A stretch of 64,000 nucleotides of DNA, taken from the NCBI GenBank assembly GCA_947499125.1, contig CANMMP010000001.1, positions 372,001-436,000 on the forward strand, written 5' to 3'. Source of the DNA: an uncultured Pontibacter sp. (GTDB lineage Bacteria > Bacteroidota > Bacteroidia > Cytophagales > Hymenobacteraceae). Shown in pieces: positions 44,367 through 54,088 of the stretch (the stretch's first letter is position 1; every line of letters starts with the position of its first letter). Under the pieces are notes generated by a model. That model was given only the letters and a program-made list of their open reading frames with translations, had not been told where the DNA came from and did no database searches. Position numbers and translations under genes: made by a program.

Positions 44367-45274
44367 AGGATTACCTCCTGCTGCAGTAGTTCCTGTTTAG
44401 GCTCAGTATAACCGCCCATGGTTGTAAAGTATACATCTTCCAGGTTAGCTTCGGCCAGTTCAAATCCATGACCAGGTACAGTGTGGCTGTAAACGCGAAC
44501 AACATACTTGCCGCCCAGTAATTTTGTGGAGATAACTGTATGATCGTTTTCCAGTTCAGGTAACAAGTCCTTCTCAACCACTCTCCGCCAGATTTTTCCC
44601 TGCAGTGCTTCGGTTGCGAGTTGAGGTTCCGCTTCCAATAGGATCTTGCCTTTATTGATGATCGCCATGCGGGTGCATAATTCCGATACATCTTCTACAA
44701 TATGCGTAGAAAGTATCACCACGCTATTCTCACCCAGTTCACAAAGTAAGTTGAGAAACCGGACTCTTTCAGAAGGATCCAGACCGGCTGTGGGTTCGTC
44801 TACTATCAGTAACTTAGGATTACTTAACATGGCCACGGCAACTCCAAAGCGCTGGCGCATACCACCTGAGTAGCCACCCAGTTTCTGTTTGCGCACTTCC
44901 CATAGGTTTGTCTTTTGTAGCAGCGCTTCCACCACTTCTTTTCGTGCTCCACGGTTCAGAATACCTTTCAGGATGGCAAAGTGGTCGAGTAGCTTTTCGG
45001 CGCTGACGTTCGGGTAAACACCAAACTCCTGCGGCAGGTATCCGAGCGTTTCGCGCAGCTTGTCTTTCTGCTTCACCACATCCAAATTGCCAAGGTATAT
45101 CTCGCCTTCATCCGGCTCCTGTAGCGTAGCAAGTATGCGCATCAATGTCGATTTGCCTGCCCCGTTCGGACCCAGCAAACCATACATACCTGCCGGAATA
45201 GTCAGGCTTACATCCTGGAGTGCCTGCACGCCGTTAGGATAGCTTTTGGAGATGTTTCTGATCGTTAATTCCAT
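44363..45274 (-). CDS. ABC transporter ATPase (partner of the permease/M1 fusion)
   Basis: A 303-residue ATPase with Walker A GPNGAGKST (35-43), signature YSGGMRQRFGVAVAML, Walker B KLLIVDEPTAGLDP and the switch His in LSTHIVEDV. It overlaps the start of the permease/peptidase fusion by 4 bases, so the pair is one functional unit. The C-terminal ~80 residues are characteristic of ABC-2 export ATPases. Nothing in the pair suggests gliding, despite the resemblance to GldA. Confidence 0.93.
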   Translation of the reverse strand: MELTIRNISKSYPNGVQALQDVSLTIPAGMYGLLGPNGAGKSTLMRILATLQEPDEGEIYLGNLDVVKQKDKLRETLGYLPQEFGVYPNVSAEKLLDHFAILKGILNRGARKEVVEALLQKTNLWEVRKQKLGGYSGGMRQRFGVAVAMLSNPKLLIVDEPTAGLDPSERVRFLNLLCELGENSVVILSTHIVEDVSELCTRMAIINKGKILLEAEPQLATEALQGKIWRRVVEKDLLPELENDHTVISTKLLGGKYVVRVYSHTVPGHGFELAEANLEDVYFTTMGGYTEPKQELLQQEVIL

Positions 45275-45522
45275 CGTGATATATTAATCCGTTTCGCAAA
45301 ATCAAGAGATCAACGATTCAGATCCCTGACACAAATAGGAAGTTAGGCAATCAGGTAGGGAGAAATCAACAAGTTGTGATGAAATACCATATAAATGTGA
45401 CGAACCCATTTTTATAGTGATTTGGGCTATGCTTTATGAGACAGAATAAATTATACTGCAACGGCAGTTATCTTTTGAAGAGTATAGCTCAATGATCTTT
45501 CACTTAAATAGGCTGCATAAAA

Positions 45523-45555
45523 AAAAGCTGTCCCGGTTTAACCGGAACAGCTTTT
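45523..45555 (-). terminator. Terminator after the PLP-enzyme gene
   Basis: Stem AAAAGCTGTCCCGGT with one mismatch (45523-45537 and 45541-45555) and a T tract on the minus strand, just past the stop codon at 45609. The rest of the gap 45275-45608 contains no gene. Confidence 0.85.
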
Positions 45556-45608
45556 ATAGTTTATAAATATAGTGCAGAAATTAAGTACAAACGCTTCCTA
45601 CTGTTATA

Positions 45609-47456
45609 TTAAATCTGCTCAACAAAATCTAAAAAGACCTTTTTATGTAGTTCAAGATCCATGTCAGGAGATAGTGCTACACGGGCAATATAATCTTTGT
45701 TATCTTCTTTGGTTGTTCCCTGCGTGGAAGTTGCTGGTATGGTCCAGTAACACCCTTTCAACTGGCCATAACTCACACAGTATTTACTTTCCTGTGGAAT
45801 TTCCTCGATCATCAAATTGATCAGTTTCAGATTTAATGCTCTTTTATAAGCTTCTCTCTCTTCAGGTGTGTTCCCTTTCGTTGGCAAATCAAGTGAAAAT
45901 ACAGATGGCGTAAATCCTTGCTGCGCCAATTCATCAGACACAAAATTGATCTTAGCTGCTGGTAACACCTCTTTTATAAAGTTTACATACTCACGTGTAT
46001 TCTTATAAGCATCTGCTATCCTTTGATTCATGGAAGGGAGTTGCACTGCTAGTATCTCCATTTGAAGATCTGTTGCCTCGTTATCGCAGAGTATCAGGTG
46101 CTGTTCTATTTTATCCAGAAGGGTTTCAGCTTTTGTATTTGCTACACAGTAACCAGCCGTAACTTTACCACCACTCGGAAATTTCGATCCGCTGACATAG
46201 GAAATGGTCCTGATCGATGAGAGCATGCTACCTTCTTTTACAAACTGCACATTCGGGCAGAACGTCTGATCCAGGATAAAAACAGGATCGATCGCAATTT
46301 CACCTGATGCAGTCTTACGCTCTTTAATGAGCACATCGCGTAGTTTGTCAAGATCCGGAACTTCCACTCTTGGGTTTGTTGGAATTTCAGCGATGATGTA
46401 AGGAACTGCATCCTGGCTGGCGATCTCGTTCAGCACAGTATCTATGCTCTGCACCATGTCATGTTCACCGTCAACAGGCAGATCAACCACTTCAACATTT
46501 TCAATACAGGCAGCTACACGCCTGGCCTGGTCGTTTGTGCCACCATAGCAATTGGGAGGCACGATAAACCGGATAGCCTTGCCTTTATGGTTATCCAGGG
46601 CATTGTGCACCAGCCCCATCATGATCGCGTACTGCATAGACAGTCCGGATGAAGCAACCAGCGCTTTTGTATTAGAACCGGTGATCTTTTTGATTGCATC
46701 CAGTACAAGCGCTTTGTTATGCTCAACGTCAGGCAGTTCATGATCTGTAGAAGGTTCTCCTGTGAGTTGATGCAAAGCAGCAAAAGAATTAGCAGGCGTC
46801 ATCGCGATGGTCTCTCTCCTGCGCACATGCTGAATTTCTGAGATATAGCGCTCGTTTTGTTCACCGTTTACCAACAGTATACTTCCAAAGTGAGGATGAA
46901 TTTTGATAAAGAAATCAATATTCGGGTTGAGGTCGGCATTTCCAATTTCCTCGTCTTGTGAAACGAAAATGGTGGTGCCATTATACTCAGATATTTCCTC
47001 TATCTTCTCAACTTGTTTTAAGTCAAATTGATACCCGTACACACGCTTAATTATGTCAGCATCAAAAGCATCTGGTAATTCACCGGTATAAGCGATCAGG
47101 GTGTTTTTCTGATCCAGTAAGTTCTTTCTTAAAACTGCTAAAACAGGAACCGTCCGGGATGAAAAACTGATGACATTTTCTGGTTTTAAATTATTTAAGT
47201 TAGCAATTGCCCACTCCAGTACAGTAGATAAGGGGTGGCCTAAGCGAATATAATCGAAAGCGGTTGGTAATGCACTGAGCGCTGTTGTTTCAGCATTGTT
47301 ATTCTTGAACAGGATCTCAAACTGCTCCAAGAATTGGGTTTTGGCTAATTGTTCGTTATAAATATCCAGTCGGTGGGTTGTTAACTTCAACCAGTCAGTT
47401 GGCATATTTTCTAATACTTCTTTAATATAGTTCAGCACTTTATTATCGTTCATCAT
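45609..47456 (-). CDS. Large PLP-dependent enzyme, Cys/Met-metabolism fold
   Basis: A 615-residue fold-type I PLP enzyme. The Schiff-base lysine is Lys425 in SYVSGSKFPSGGKVTAGY; upstream are SSGLSMQYAIMMGL (PLP phosphate/ring region), YIIAEIPTNPRVEVPDL (Asp/Asn strand) and FILDQTFCPN. This order matches cystathionine gamma-synthase/beta-lyase relatives, but those carry the lysine near residue 200, so there is about 220 residues of extra N-terminal sequence with an unrecognised, partly Rossmann-like pattern. The true substrate is uncertain. It has its own terminator and 335 bases of upstream gap before the ABC pair. Confidence 0.83.
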   Translation of the reverse strand: MMNDNKVLNYIKEVLENMPTDWLKLTTHRLDIYNEQLAKTQFLEQFEILFKNNNAETTALSALPTAFDYIRLGHPLSTVLEWAIANLNNLKPENVISFSSRTVPVLAVLRKNLLDQKNTLIAYTGELPDAFDADIIKRVYGYQFDLKQVEKIEEISEYNGTTIFVSQDEEIGNADLNPNIDFFIKIHPHFGSILLVNGEQNERYISEIQHVRRRETIAMTPANSFAALHQLTGEPSTDHELPDVEHNKALVLDAIKKITGSNTKALVASSGLSMQYAIMMGLVHNALDNHKGKAIRFIVPPNCYGGTNDQARRVAACIENVEVVDLPVDGEHDMVQSIDTVLNEIASQDAVPYIIAEIPTNPRVEVPDLDKLRDVLIKERKTASGEIAIDPVFILDQTFCPNVQFVKEGSMLSSIRTISYVSGSKFPSGGKVTAGYCVANTKAETLLDKIEQHLILCDNEATDLQMEILAVQLPSMNQRIADAYKNTREYVNFIKEVLPAAKINFVSDELAQQGFTPSVFSLDLPTKGNTPEEREAYKRALNLKLINLMIEEIPQESKYCVSYGQLKGCYWTIPATSTQGTTKEDNKDYIARVALSPDMDLELHKKVFLDFVEQI

Positions 47457-47635
47457 GATCTTTTTGAAGTAAGCCTTTAAAATACAAAGTAGTAGAAAAT
47501 ATAATTTCCGGCCTAAAATTAAAGTGATGGATTAGATGTAAATTCCCTGATCTTACTTTATAAAGCCTAATGTAATATCCGAGGAAGGACCCTTATCAAA
47601 TTCAGAAAAAGGGAGAGCCAGCTTGAGTCTAAGTA

Positions 47636-47785
47636 TTACGATATGCTATCAATTTCTTCGTTATTCTTTGATGAATCGCGTTTCGCTTTTCTTGCAGCAA
47701 TTTTAAGTGACTGCTGATGTTCTTTTTTTTCCTTGAATTCTTTCTGTCGCTGCTTTTTTTGTTGGTCTCTTGATCTTGTACTCAT
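47636..47785 (-). CDS. 49-residue basic protein (putative)
   Basis: A 49-residue frame (MSTRSRDQQKKQRQKE... ending NEEIDSIS), extremely rich in Lys, Arg, Gln and Glu. The sequence reads like a single charged helix. Upstream of the ATG is AT-rich with no clear -7 box. Too short for confident calling, but the codon pattern and the absence of alternatives in the surrounding gap favour a real gene. Nucleic-acid or ribosome association would be a guess. Confidence 0.45.
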   Translation of the reverse strand: MSTRSRDQQKKQRQKEFKEKKEHQQSLKIAARKAKRDSSKNNEEIDSIS

Positions 47786-47970
47786 ATTCAATCTAAATTA
47801 ACTTTCAACTAGATACCCTTTGGAACTTGGCAAGTACTAATTACCAAACTATACTTTAATATACGCTTAAACAAAATCATTTCCTGCGTTGAGCCTCTTA
47901 AAAACCATTTAAATTCAGCCCCTAAATATCTAAGAAAGATCGGTTAATCTATACCTTGGGCTAGCGCAAT

Positions 47971-48005
47971 AAAAAGCCGCTCTAAATAACATAGAGCGGC
48001 CTTTA
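47971..48005 (-). terminator. Terminator after the zinc metallopeptidase gene
   Basis: GCCGCTCT (47976-47983) and AGAGCGGC (47993-48000), with a T-rich run on the minus strand, about 115 bases past the stop codon at 48118. The gap 47786-48117 has nothing else recognisable. Confidence 0.75.
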
Positions 48006-48117
48006 TAGTTTAATAATTTTACTTCTTTATTTAGAATGATCTTTACTGAAAACAGTTATTTATACTTTCAAAATAGCTCAAATCCATTTCCTTAAGATAT
48101 CTCTTTAATGCAGTAAA

Positions 48118-49020
48118 CTATAGCTGTGTCGCATTAAATGTATCTCCCTGTGATACATCGCCAGTTTCGAAACCTTTTTTAAACCAGCGGACACGTTGGG
48201 CTGAAGTACCATGTGTAAAGGAATCTGGCACTACCCTTCCAGTTGATCGTTTTTGAAGACGATCATCGCCTATAGCACTAGCTGCATTCAGGGCTTCTTC
48301 AAGGTCGCCAGGTTCCATAATCCCTTTTGTACGTTGGGTATGATGTGCCCACACACCAGCATAGAAATCTGCCTGTAATTCTACTCTTACCATAAGTTTG
48401 TTAAACTCCACTTCAGATAGTTTACCACGCATGGCGTTTACCTGATCCATAGTTCCTGTAAGCTTCTGCACATGGTGCCCGACTTCATGACCAACCACGT
48501 ATGCCTGCGCAAAGTCTCCTTCAGCACCAAGTTTATGCTCCATTTCGCTAAAAAAGCTAAGGTCGATGTACAGTTTTTCATCGCCGGGGCAGTAAAAAGG
48601 GCCTGAGGCAGAGGAAGCTGAACCACATGCCGATCTTACCTGCCCCGAATACAACACCAGCGTAGGTTCCCTGTACCCTTCAATCATCTTGTTCCAGACA
48701 TCTTCGGTATCTGCTAAAACTATAGCTGTCTGATCTGCTAGTGCCTGCTCTTCCGGACTTGGTTGGTAGTCGGTTGTTTGTGCATATTGCGCTTCACCTC
48801 CTACAAACTGCTGCAAAAGCGATAAAGGGTTAGTTCCTGTCAAAAACATCACCACCACCAAAATCGCTACAATAACCAGTCCTGCCTTCGAGAAAAGGAG
48901 TCGGAACAAGGGTATAAGTAACATTGGGCTGATGCCTCTGCCTCCCCCTCCGAAGCCTCCTGCCGACTGGCCTCTACGATCTTCAATATTTGTGCTTTTT
49001 CTTCTGCCTCGCCATTTCAT
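48118..49020 (-). CDS. YpfJ-family zinc metallopeptidase
   Basis: A 300-residue neutral zinc metallopeptidase (family of E. coli YpfJ). The N-terminus MKWRGRRKSTNIEDRRG is the family signature, followed by a glycine stretch and one membrane helix (about 40-62, KAGLVIVAILVVVMFLTG). The active site is HEVGHH with His178, Glu179 and His182. The C-terminal part carries NAASAIGDDRLQKRSTGRVV and TSAQRVRWFKKGF, also typical. The catalytic domain is presumably periplasmic. Its natural substrate is unknown. Confidence 0.95.
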   Translation of the reverse strand: MKWRGRRKSTNIEDRRGQSAGGFGGGGRGISPMLLIPLFRLLFSKAGLVIVAILVVVMFLTGTNPLSLLQQFVGGEAQYAQTTDYQPSPEEQALADQTAIVLADTEDVWNKMIEGYREPTLVLYSGQVRSACGSASSASGPFYCPGDEKLYIDLSFFSEMEHKLGAEGDFAQAYVVGHEVGHHVQKLTGTMDQVNAMRGKLSEVEFNKLMVRVELQADFYAGVWAHHTQRTKGIMEPGDLEEALNAASAIGDDRLQKRSTGRVVPDSFTHGTSAQRVRWFKKGFETGDVSQGDTFNATQL

Positions 49021-49391
49021 GAGAATCTATTTTAAAATAGTGAATGATAGCTAACCAGTTTTATTCAACCTTGCTATCACAAATCATTACGCCCTTTTAA
49101 CGGCAGGAGACTTTACTTGGATGCAAGCAGTTTTAAGAGAATACTTAGGCATGTATGTATGGAGTATAGTTAGCTGATAGACCAACTACCCATTCCTTAT
49201 TTGCATTTCCGTTATTTCTGCTTCTAAACTGACAAGCCTGGTATTTATACTGGCAAGGCACCTACCCGAACAGGCTACTCATAAACCTTAGTAAAAGAGA
49301 TGTTAACTAACTCATTTACTGCCTCTAAATCCATGTCAAAATTCCTTAAATAATTATTCTTCTGATAGCTTAGTAATTATCCAAAACAGAT

Positions 49392-49399
49392 TACATTTG
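49392..49399 (+). promoter_or_regulatory. Bacteroidota -7 promoter box (TACATTTG)
   Basis: A perfect TAnnTTTG match 10 bases before the ATG at 49409; it disfavours an alternative start at 49397. The rest of the gap 49021-49408 shows nothing recognisable. Confidence 0.5.
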
Positions 49400-49408
49400 C
49401 AGTTACTG

Positions 49409-49792
49409 ATGAAACATGTTTTAACTGAATCCTGCTATCTCAGACAGTCTTTTTTGTCTTTATTTCTGCTCTGGACAATTGCGTTCAATAGCCAGGATGT
49501 TAAAGCTTCGGCATCTGTTTATACTATAGATCAAACAGTATCGCCATCACTGTCAACGGTAAGCGTCACCGAAAGCGAAACGCTTATTCTAAAGCAGGTT
49601 TATCAGCATTTTTCTGAAGATGCTTCTACTTCTTTCCTAACTATAAACTTCCAGCAGGCGGCAAAACCATATACCAGGTTCACATTTGGGATTATACTTG
49701 ACGAGAGCATTCCGCCTTATGCTGCAAGAGCACCGGGAATAAGTGCTTTAAATAAATTCTTCCCTACTTCCATACAACCTCAGGCTCCTTAG
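49409..49792 (+). CDS. Small secreted protein, unknown
   Basis: A 127-residue protein starting MKHVLTES, with a hydrophobic segment (FLSLFLLWTIAFNS) as a probable signal peptide or anchor. The mature sequence is rich in Ser and Thr (VSPSLSTVSVTESETL) with a strand-like FTFGIILDESIPPYAARAPG near the end. No family recognised. It follows the putative -7 box closely. Confidence 0.55.
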   Translation: MKHVLTESCYLRQSFLSLFLLWTIAFNSQDVKASASVYTIDQTVSPSLSTVSVTESETLILKQVYQHFSEDASTSFLTINFQQAAKPYTRFTFGIILDESIPPYAARAPGISALNKFFPTSIQPQAP

Positions 49793-50033
49793 GCTACTCA
49801 GCCCTATTCCATCATTTTCTTACACAGGTCAACCCTAACACGGCTGGGATCAGGTAATCTTTTTTATCAGGTGCTACACTATTTGTAGTTACTAATCTCC
49901 TAAACCAGATTGGCTTTAATTCTCTGCTTGTGCCTTTTCGCATTCAGCCGAAGTGGGGTGTATCCAGATCCTATAGTTTTAACAAAATGCTTTAGAAATT
50001 AAAGTAGCCTAAAAACTTATCCATTAAGCACTT

Positions 50034-50117
50034 ATGGAAATAGTAGAGCTCATTATCTTCCTGTCACTTCTAACCATACTTGTCCTCTATTATCGCAGAG
50101 TAGATAAGCAGAAATAG
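50034..50117 (+). CDS. Putative 27-residue membrane microprotein
   Basis: MEIVELIIFLSLLTILVLYY followed by RRVDKQK and a stop: a single helix with basic residues on the C-terminal side, typical of small membrane proteins. It lies 48 bases before tatA in the same orientation. The gap 49793-50164 otherwise has nothing. It could be chance; there is no visible promoter. Confidence 0.3.
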   Translation: MEIVELIIFLSLLTILVLYYRRVDKQK

Positions 50118-50164
50118 TAAACTCTCAGGGAGGAAAAGATCATTCATTTTAAATTAAAAAGTAT

Positions 50165-50377
50165 ATGCACATAACAACTATAACCCTATTCGTCGGAGGC
50201 TTAGGAAGTACAGAAGTATTACTGATACTGCTGGCCATACTCTTATTATTCGGGGCAAAACGCATACCTGAATTAGCGCGAGGTTTCGGACGTGGCATCC
50301 GGGAATTTAAAGATGCGACAAAGGAGATCGAGCGTGACCTGGGCAAAGACCTTAATGTCAGAAACGAGAAACAGTAA
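50165..50377 (+). CDS. tatA: Twin-arginine translocase subunit TatA/E
   Basis: A 70-residue Tat pore component: short N-terminal segment, one membrane helix ([24 protein letters not shown]), hinge Gly/Pro and an amphipathic helix ([20 protein letters not shown]) ending in a charged tail. FGxxKxPEL-type boundary is visible as FGAKRIPEL. tatC is not adjacent, unlike many bacteria. The nearby porin and T9SS cargo do not use Tat as far as can be seen. Confidence 0.93.
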   Translation: MHITTITLFVGGLGSTEVLLILLAILLLFGAKRIPELARGFGRGIREFKDATKEIERDLGKDLNVRNEKQ

Positions 50378-50435
50378 GGCTGCACTTAATAAGCTGCATA
50401 CAAAATCACATGATAATCTTTTTATTTAACACTTT

Positions 50436-51869
50436 ATGAAGAAGGCGTATTTGCCCCTGGCCACTCTGCTGTGCATTACCATAGCGGCCATTCTTACTTT
50501 ATTGCAGCAGTATGGTTTTATCTCTTTGTCTGCTGATGCTTTAGCCGCTATTCGCTGGACAGGAACTGCTGTTTTGCTCCTCTATGGTCTACAGAAGCGC
50601 TCACTTACCACCTGGATCCTGATCAGTATGGTAGTAGGCGCTCAGATCGGGTATGATTTTCCGCAGGTTGCCCAAAGCCTGAATGTACTTAGCAAGGTAT
50701 TTCTGAAGCTGATAAAAACCATCATTGCACCACTTATTTTTGCTACGCTGGTAGTAGGCATAGCTGGCCATTCTAATTTAAAGCAGGTAGGCAGCATGGG
50801 CTGGAAAGCCATTCTATACTTTGAAATTGTGACCACGCTGGCCCTATTTATAGGTTTGGCCGCCATCAACATCAGTAAAGCTGGCGAAGGTATAAATGTA
50901 GCAGGTATAGAGCAGACAGATGAGATACAGGCACCGGCCAAACAAACTTTTGCTGACATTATCCTGCATATTTTCCCAGAGAATATTGCAAAGTCTATTG
51001 CAGAAGGCCAGGTATTACAGATCGTGGTATTCAGTGTGCTTTTTGCTATCGGCTTAGCCATGGTAACCGAAAAGAAGCGCAAACCAATGCTTGACTTTTG
51101 CGAGAGCCTTTCGGAAACGATGTTCAAGTTCACGAATATCATCATGTACTTTGCTCCTATAGGGGTGGGCGCAGCCATCGCTTATACTGTGGGCCATATG
51201 GGCTTTGGTATACTTATAAACCTGTTCCAGTTGCTGGCCACTCTTTACATTGCTTTGCTGGTTTTCGTGCTTCTTGTTCTGTTACCTGTAGCGCTTATTG
51301 CCCGTGTGCCGATCATCCGGTTCCTGAAAGCTATATCAGAACCTGTCTCCATTGCCTTTGCTACTACCAGTTCAGAAGCGGCACTTCCGCGTGCTATGGA
51401 AGAAATGGAAAAGCTTGGTGTACCACGTCGTATTGTTGCTTTTGTAATGCCAACCGGCTATAGTTTTAATCTGGATGGCACCACCCTTTACCTCTCACTT
51501 GCTTCGGTGTTTGTGGCGCAGGCTGCAGGTATAGACTTATCATGGGAACAACAATTACTGATGGTATTTACCTTGATGCTTACCAGCAAAGGTGTAGCTG
51601 GTGTTCCAAGAGCATCCCTTGTTATCTTGTTAGGTACGGTGGCATCTTTTAACCTGCCTGTGTGGCCTTTATTTGCCATACTTGGGATAGATGAGCTCAT
51701 GGATATGGCCAGAACCTCTATCAATGTAACAGGTAACTGCCTGGCAACTGCCGTTATTGCTCGATGGGAAGGAGAGTTTAACCCCGACCAGGAAATAGGA
51801 TTAGTAGAAACCACGAACCCAGACCTTATGCAGGAAGAAAAAGCTGCTCCAATACCTGTACATTCTTAA
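50436..51869 (+). CDS. Dicarboxylate/amino acid:cation symporter (DAACS)
   Basis: A 477-residue transporter of the GltP/DctA family. Family features are VFLKLIKTIIAPLIFATLVVGIA, the serine-rich FATTSSEAALPRAMEEME hairpin loop, PTGYSFNLDGTTLYLSLASVF (cation/substrate motif NLDGT) and MARTSINVTGNCLATAVIARWEG with the conserved Asn-Thr-x-Asn-type segment. There is an extra N-terminal helix pair and a C-terminal tail of about 30 residues. Substrate (glutamate, aspartate, succinate) is not deducible. Confidence 0.94.
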   Translation: MKKAYLPLATLLCITIAAILTLLQQYGFISLSADALAAIRWTGTAVLLLYGLQKRSLTTWILISMVVGAQIGYDFPQVAQSLNVLSKVFLKLIKTIIAPLIFATLVVGIAGHSNLKQVGSMGWKAILYFEIVTTLALFIGLAAINISKAGEGINVAGIEQTDEIQAPAKQTFADIILHIFPENIAKSIAEGQVLQIVVFSVLFAIGLAMVTEKKRKPMLDFCESLSETMFKFTNIIMYFAPIGVGAAIAYTVGHMGFGILINLFQLLATLYIALLVFVLLVLLPVALIARVPIIRFLKAISEPVSIAFATTSSEAALPRAMEEMEKLGVPRRIVAFVMPTGYSFNLDGTTLYLSLASVFVAQAAGIDLSWEQQLLMVFTLMLTSKGVAGVPRASLVILLGTVASFNLPVWPLFAILGIDELMDMARTSINVTGNCLATAVIARWEGEFNPDQEIGLVETTNPDLMQEEKAAPIPVHS

Positions 51870-52033
51870 ATGGTTTATCTTTTCTGAGTTGATTTTTCTG
51901 CAACATTTGAGCGTATGGGGTATGCTGGACTTTAGATTCAACATGCCTCATGCACTTATTTGTTGTGGAATATTTTATACTCTAACCATTGTGTAAGCTC
52001 TTCTTAAAACCTATTACCTGTAGTTGTCCATTA

Positions 52034-54088
52034 TTATTTCTCTATCAGAATTCGGGCATCCACTGCTACCAGGTCTTCTGGGCTCCCTAGCAACGGATTG
52101 ATATCCATTTCGCTGATCTCAGGAGCAGCTTCCAGTAAAGCGCTTAGTTTAAGTATAGTCTGGATCAGCAACTCTTCATTGACACCAGCTTTGCCTCTTA
52201 CACCCTGTATGATCGGGTAAGAACGCAGGCGACGGATCATTCGGGCAGCTTCCTCGCTATGCACCGGGGATAAAGCCGCGGATACATCTTTGAAAACCTC
52301 AACAAAAATACCGCCTAAGCCACAAAGTATAAGCTTGCCAAACGGTGGCTCTGCCTTTGCCCCCATGTATACTTCAATGCCGCTGCGCTGTTGCTGCAAC
52401 AGTACGGCCTCGGCACCTGCTATTGTCATTAATTTTTTATAGTTGGCTGCTACTTCCTGTTCATTTTGCAAACCTAACACCACACCACCCACATCAGATT
52501 TATGTACCGGACCAACCACTTTCATCACCAACGGAAAACCCAGATCCCTCGCCGCAACTATAGCTTCCTCTTCTGATTGTACAGAAGCCTGCGCTGCTGT
52601 CGGAATACCTGAAGCCTCGAGTAGCGTATTTACATCTTCCGGTAGCAGATAGCCAGCGTTATTGTTGTCAATTACTTTCCTGATAAGGGCTACATTCACT
52701 GTTGGCAACTGGGCTTCAGGGTAAGGTGGCTGCAATTTATTTACCCTGGTGAGTACATAGCCAAAGCTTACCTCATCCGTAAAATTTACATGCCCCATCG
52801 TATGGAAATGACTTACTTCTTCGGCAGCCTGTATAGCTGAGGGAAGTATCGGGAAAATGGGTTTGCGGCAGGTCTTTATTTTTTCGTGAAGCACCTGGTA
52901 CACATCATCCACACGCCACATACCCGTTGTTCCGAACACAACCACTGCCCCGTCAATCTCATCAAATTCGTTGTCTACATAGTCCAGAATCTCACCCAAC
53001 TGCTGTGCGTTGCCGGTAGCCAGAAAATCGATAGGATTCGCAACCGAAGAGCCCGGGTGCAGCTTTGCCAGTAATTCTTCAGCTTTCGGGCCTTCTAAGC
53101 TGGGTACTTCCATTCCTCCTTTTACCAGTATATCAGTCAGCATAACCCCCGGGCCACCAGCATGCGTGATCACGGCAATGCGGTTTCCTTGCAACGGTTT
53201 TATCGTGAAAATAGCTGCTACATATACCAGTTCTATCCGGCTGTAGCAACGGATAATTCCCGCTTTACGAAACAGCGCACTCACAGCTGCATCAGAGCCG
53301 GCCAGTGCACCCGTGTGCGATGAAACAGCTCTTGATCCGGCCTCGGTGTTTCCTGCCTTTATAGCTGCAATGCGACAGCCTTTGTTTACAAGTGAGCGGG
53401 CGTGTTTCAGGAAGCGTGCAGGGTCTGCGATCTGCTCCATGTACAGCAACTTTATACTTGAACTATGAGCAGGATCGTAGGTCTCATCCCAGTACTCCAG
53501 CACATCTTCCACCCCTATCTGGGCACTGTTGCCTACGGAAAAAATATCCTTGAATTTAAGTCCTCTAGGTATAGCAGATTCCAGCAAATAGACCATGGTA
53601 GCCCCGGAAGCCGACACACAGTCGCAGCCCATCGGATCGTAAGTGGGTACCGGGCCTGCAAATACACCTTTATAGTTGCCTGTAATAACACCAATGCAAT
53701 TCGGCCCGATCAGTGTTCCACCAACTTCTTCTACTATCTCTACACATCGTTGCTCCAGCGCTTTACCAGCCTCCCCTGCTTCGCTGAATCCTGCCGAGAA
53801 AAGTATAAATGCTTTGCAGTTTTTATGATAAGCAAGTGATCTTAAGGCTGCTTCAACCTGGTTTGCAGCAATAGCTATAATCGCCAGGTCCACCTCTGGA
53901 AGGTCGTCGCAGGATGAGTAACAAGGGATTCCCTGTACTTGCTGCTCTTTGGGGTTCACACCAAACACTTTACCGGTGTAGCCATGTTTTAAGATATTGA
54001 AGAGCACTTTTCCTCCCGGTTTGGAGGTATCATTCGAAGCGCCCACAATGGCTATGCTGGAAGGCTGCAGAAGTTGAGGTGTGATCAT
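52034..54088 (-). CDS. ADP-forming acetyl/acyl-CoA synthetase, fused alpha-beta
   Basis: A 684-residue enzyme (start at 54088, MITPQLLQPSSIAIVGASN; an earlier frame start adds 21 unconserved residues) interconverting acyl-CoA + ADP + Pi with acid + ATP + CoA. Order: CoA-binding (VGASNDTSKPGGKVLFNILK), succinyl-CoA-ligase-like middle, catalytic His258 in SSHTGALAGSD, and a C-terminal ATP-grasp domain (GFPLVMKVVGPVHKSDVGGV, LLCGLGGI-type motif at LILCGLGGIFVEVFKDV). Substrate (acetate or longer acids) not deducible. Single gene. Confidence 0.93.
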   Translation of the reverse strand: MITPQLLQPSSIAIVGASNDTSKPGGKVLFNILKHGYTGKVFGVNPKEQQVQGIPCYSSCDDLPEVDLAIIAIAANQVEAALRSLAYHKNCKAFILFSAGFSEAGEAGKALEQRCVEIVEEVGGTLIGPNCIGVITGNYKGVFAGPVPTYDPMGCDCVSASGATMVYLLESAIPRGLKFKDIFSVGNSAQIGVEDVLEYWDETYDPAHSSSIKLLYMEQIADPARFLKHARSLVNKGCRIAAIKAGNTEAGSRAVSSHTGALAGSDAAVSALFRKAGIIRCYSRIELVYVAAIFTIKPLQGNRIAVITHAGGPGVMLTDILVKGGMEVPSLEGPKAEELLAKLHPGSSVANPIDFLATGNAQQLGEILDYVDNEFDEIDGAVVVFGTTGMWRVDDVYQVLHEKIKTCRKPIFPILPSAIQAAEEVSHFHTMGHVNFTDEVSFGYVLTRVNKLQPPYPEAQLPTVNVALIRKVIDNNNAGYLLPEDVNTLLEASGIPTAAQASVQSEEEAIVAARDLGFPLVMKVVGPVHKSDVGGVVLGLQNEQEVAANYKKLMTIAGAEAVLLQQQRSGIEVYMGAKAEPPFGKLILCGLGGIFVEVFKDVSAALSPVHSEEAARMIRRLRSYPIIQGVRGKAGVNEELLIQTILKLSALLEAAPEISEMDINPLLGSPEDLVAVDARILIEK

